Source: Arthrobacter sp. Br18 (GTDB taxonomy: Bacteria > Actinomycetota > Actinomycetes > Actinomycetales > Micrococcaceae). From it: a stretch of DNA of 33,591 nt. Position numbers and translations under genes: made by a program. How positions within the stretch are numbered: position 1 is the first letter of the stretch; each line of letters starts with the position of its first letter. The stretch is taken from positions 1 through 33,591 of the forward strand of contig NZ_AZSA01000194.1 of the NCBI RefSeq assembly GCF_000520555.1, written 5' to 3'. Under the pieces are notes generated by a model. It searched no databases and was not told the origin of the DNA. It saw only the letters and a program-made list of their open reading frames with translations. Positions 32,894 to 33,591 of this stretch are shown here, one piece after another.

Positions 32894-33591
32894 GTGGGAG
32901 ACACCGTGGGAACCACCGGGCCGGACCAACTGCGACCCGCTGAACACCGGGGCCTGCTCACCGTCGGGGCTGCGGTTACCGGGCTGCATCTTCTGGGCTG
33001 GGGTGCGCTGCTGGTACTGGTCCTGCCCGCACAGGATGAGCTCGGCGGCAACACCGCGGCGCTTCTGGCCCTCGCGATCAGTGCCTACGCGCTGGGTATC
33101 CGGCATGCCTTCGATCCGGACCATATCGCCGCGATCGACAACGCAACACGAAGACTGCTCGCCGAGGGCCGGCCAACGGCCTCCACAGGGTTCTGGTTCG
33201 CGTTGGGTCACTCCAGCGTCGTCATCATCTCCGTGCTGCTGCTCGCGATGGGGCTGGAGACCATAGCCGGCGCTGTGTCCGATGAAAACTCCGGCCTACG
33301 CTCCGCCGCAGGAATCTGGGGAGCAACCATCTCGGGTCTGTTCCTCCTTGCTGCCGGAGCCCTGAACCTGCCATCGCTGCTGAACCTCCACCGGATCCGC
33401 CGCACCCTGCACACCAGTCCCCTCAATGAAGCCGACCTCCAGCACCACCTCGATCACCGCGGTGTCCTCCACCGGTTGCTCCAGCCCTTGTCCCGGCTCG
33501 TCGACCGGCCCGCGAAAATGTATCCGATCGGGTTCCTCTTCGGGCTCGGACTGGACACCGCAGCATCCATCAGCCTCTTCGTCCTCACCGG
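32894..33591 (+). CDS. Nickel/cobalt transporter (NiCoT/HoxN family), 3' end outside window
   Basis: An open frame of at least 232 codons that runs off the window end. The GTG at 32894 follows AAAGGA; a GTG at 32879 is an alternative. After a short polar N-terminus come hydrophobic helices, with the Ni2+/Co2+ signature HX4DH: H71-D76-H77 in GIRHAFDPDHIAAIDN. Later, FLFGLGLDTAASISL matches the second conserved motif. It would import Ni2+ or Co2+. Its place beyond the hairpin leaves open whether it shares the sulfur operon's promoter. Which metalloenzyme it supplies cannot be told. Confidence 0.9.
   Translation, partial: MGDTVGTTGPDQLRPAEHRGLLTVGAAVTGLHLLGWGALLVLVLPAQDELGGNTAALLALAISAYALGIRHAFDPDHIAAIDNATRRLLAEGRPTASTGFWFALGHSSVVIISVLLLAMGLETIAGAVSDENSGLRSAAGIWGATISGLFLLAAGALNLPSLLNLHRIRRTLHTSPLNEADLQHHLDHRGVLHRLLQPLSRLVDRPAKMYPIGFLFGLGLDTAASISLFVLT

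Overview
The window is high-GC, gene-dense DNA with frequent GTG/TTG starts and overlapping stop/start codons. Protein-level resemblance (DNA polymerase I, DUF4389, NYN, malate synthase G) points to a soil actinobacterium of the Micrococcaceae, Arthrobacter-like; this is from recognition, not a search. No rRNA, tRNA or CRISPR array was seen.

Region 1 (1-11391) is mostly chromosomal housekeeping. It holds an alanine-rich secreted coiled-coil protein divergent from an atypical LuxR-type response regulator; polA divergent from a hotdog thioesterase; a tiny acidic lipoprotein whose stop codon lies in a 20-bp tandem repeat; a CheY-like receiver; a stand-alone LigD-type primase-polymerase; a YciO-type protein; and the glyoxylate pair glcB-glcG behind a good sigma-70-like promoter.

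Region 2 (11392-17584) is the best candidate for an undescribed system. A SARP-type activator is followed by a protein fusing a papain-like (C1) peptidase to a serine alpha/beta hydrolase. That gene overlaps one for a four-helix membrane protein. A convergent operon encodes a subtilisin-like S8 protease without signal peptide and a 76-aa free-standing protein resembling an I9 propeptide/inhibitor. Both operons carry paired TAAC motifs at exactly 11-bp period just upstream of putative -10 boxes, the arrangement SARP regulators use, so the parts may form one co-regulated protease module.

Region 3 (17585-20900) has a DUF4389 membrane protein split by a one-base frameshift, an unrecognised polytopic membrane protein, and a small membrane ORF. 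Region 4 (about 20900-24010) is a Tn552/Tn5053-type transposon (tniB, tniA, frameshifted serine resolvase, and a 28-bp candidate res site). Region 5 (24223-26302) has an MFS transporter divergent from a small secreted protein around a perfect 13-bp inverted repeat, then the 5' stub of a NYN-domain gene.

Region 6 (26302-33591) is a metal/sulfur detoxification island: a Tat-exported multicopper oxidase coupled to a SHOCT-domain membrane peptide; a CstR-like persulfide-sensing repressor with a DUF302 protein; and, divergently, rhodanese-DUF2892, TauE/SafE exporter, rhodanese, and CstB-like persulfide dioxygenase-rhodanese genes, followed by a nickel/cobalt transporter running off the end. A perfect 14-bp inverted repeat built of two CCCC/GGGG boxes sits between cstR and the rhodanese operon. 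By analogy with the staphylococcal cst locus, CstR would repress both sides until persulfide accumulates; the rhodaneses and dioxygenase would oxidise persulfide to sulfite/thiosulfate, and TauE would export it.
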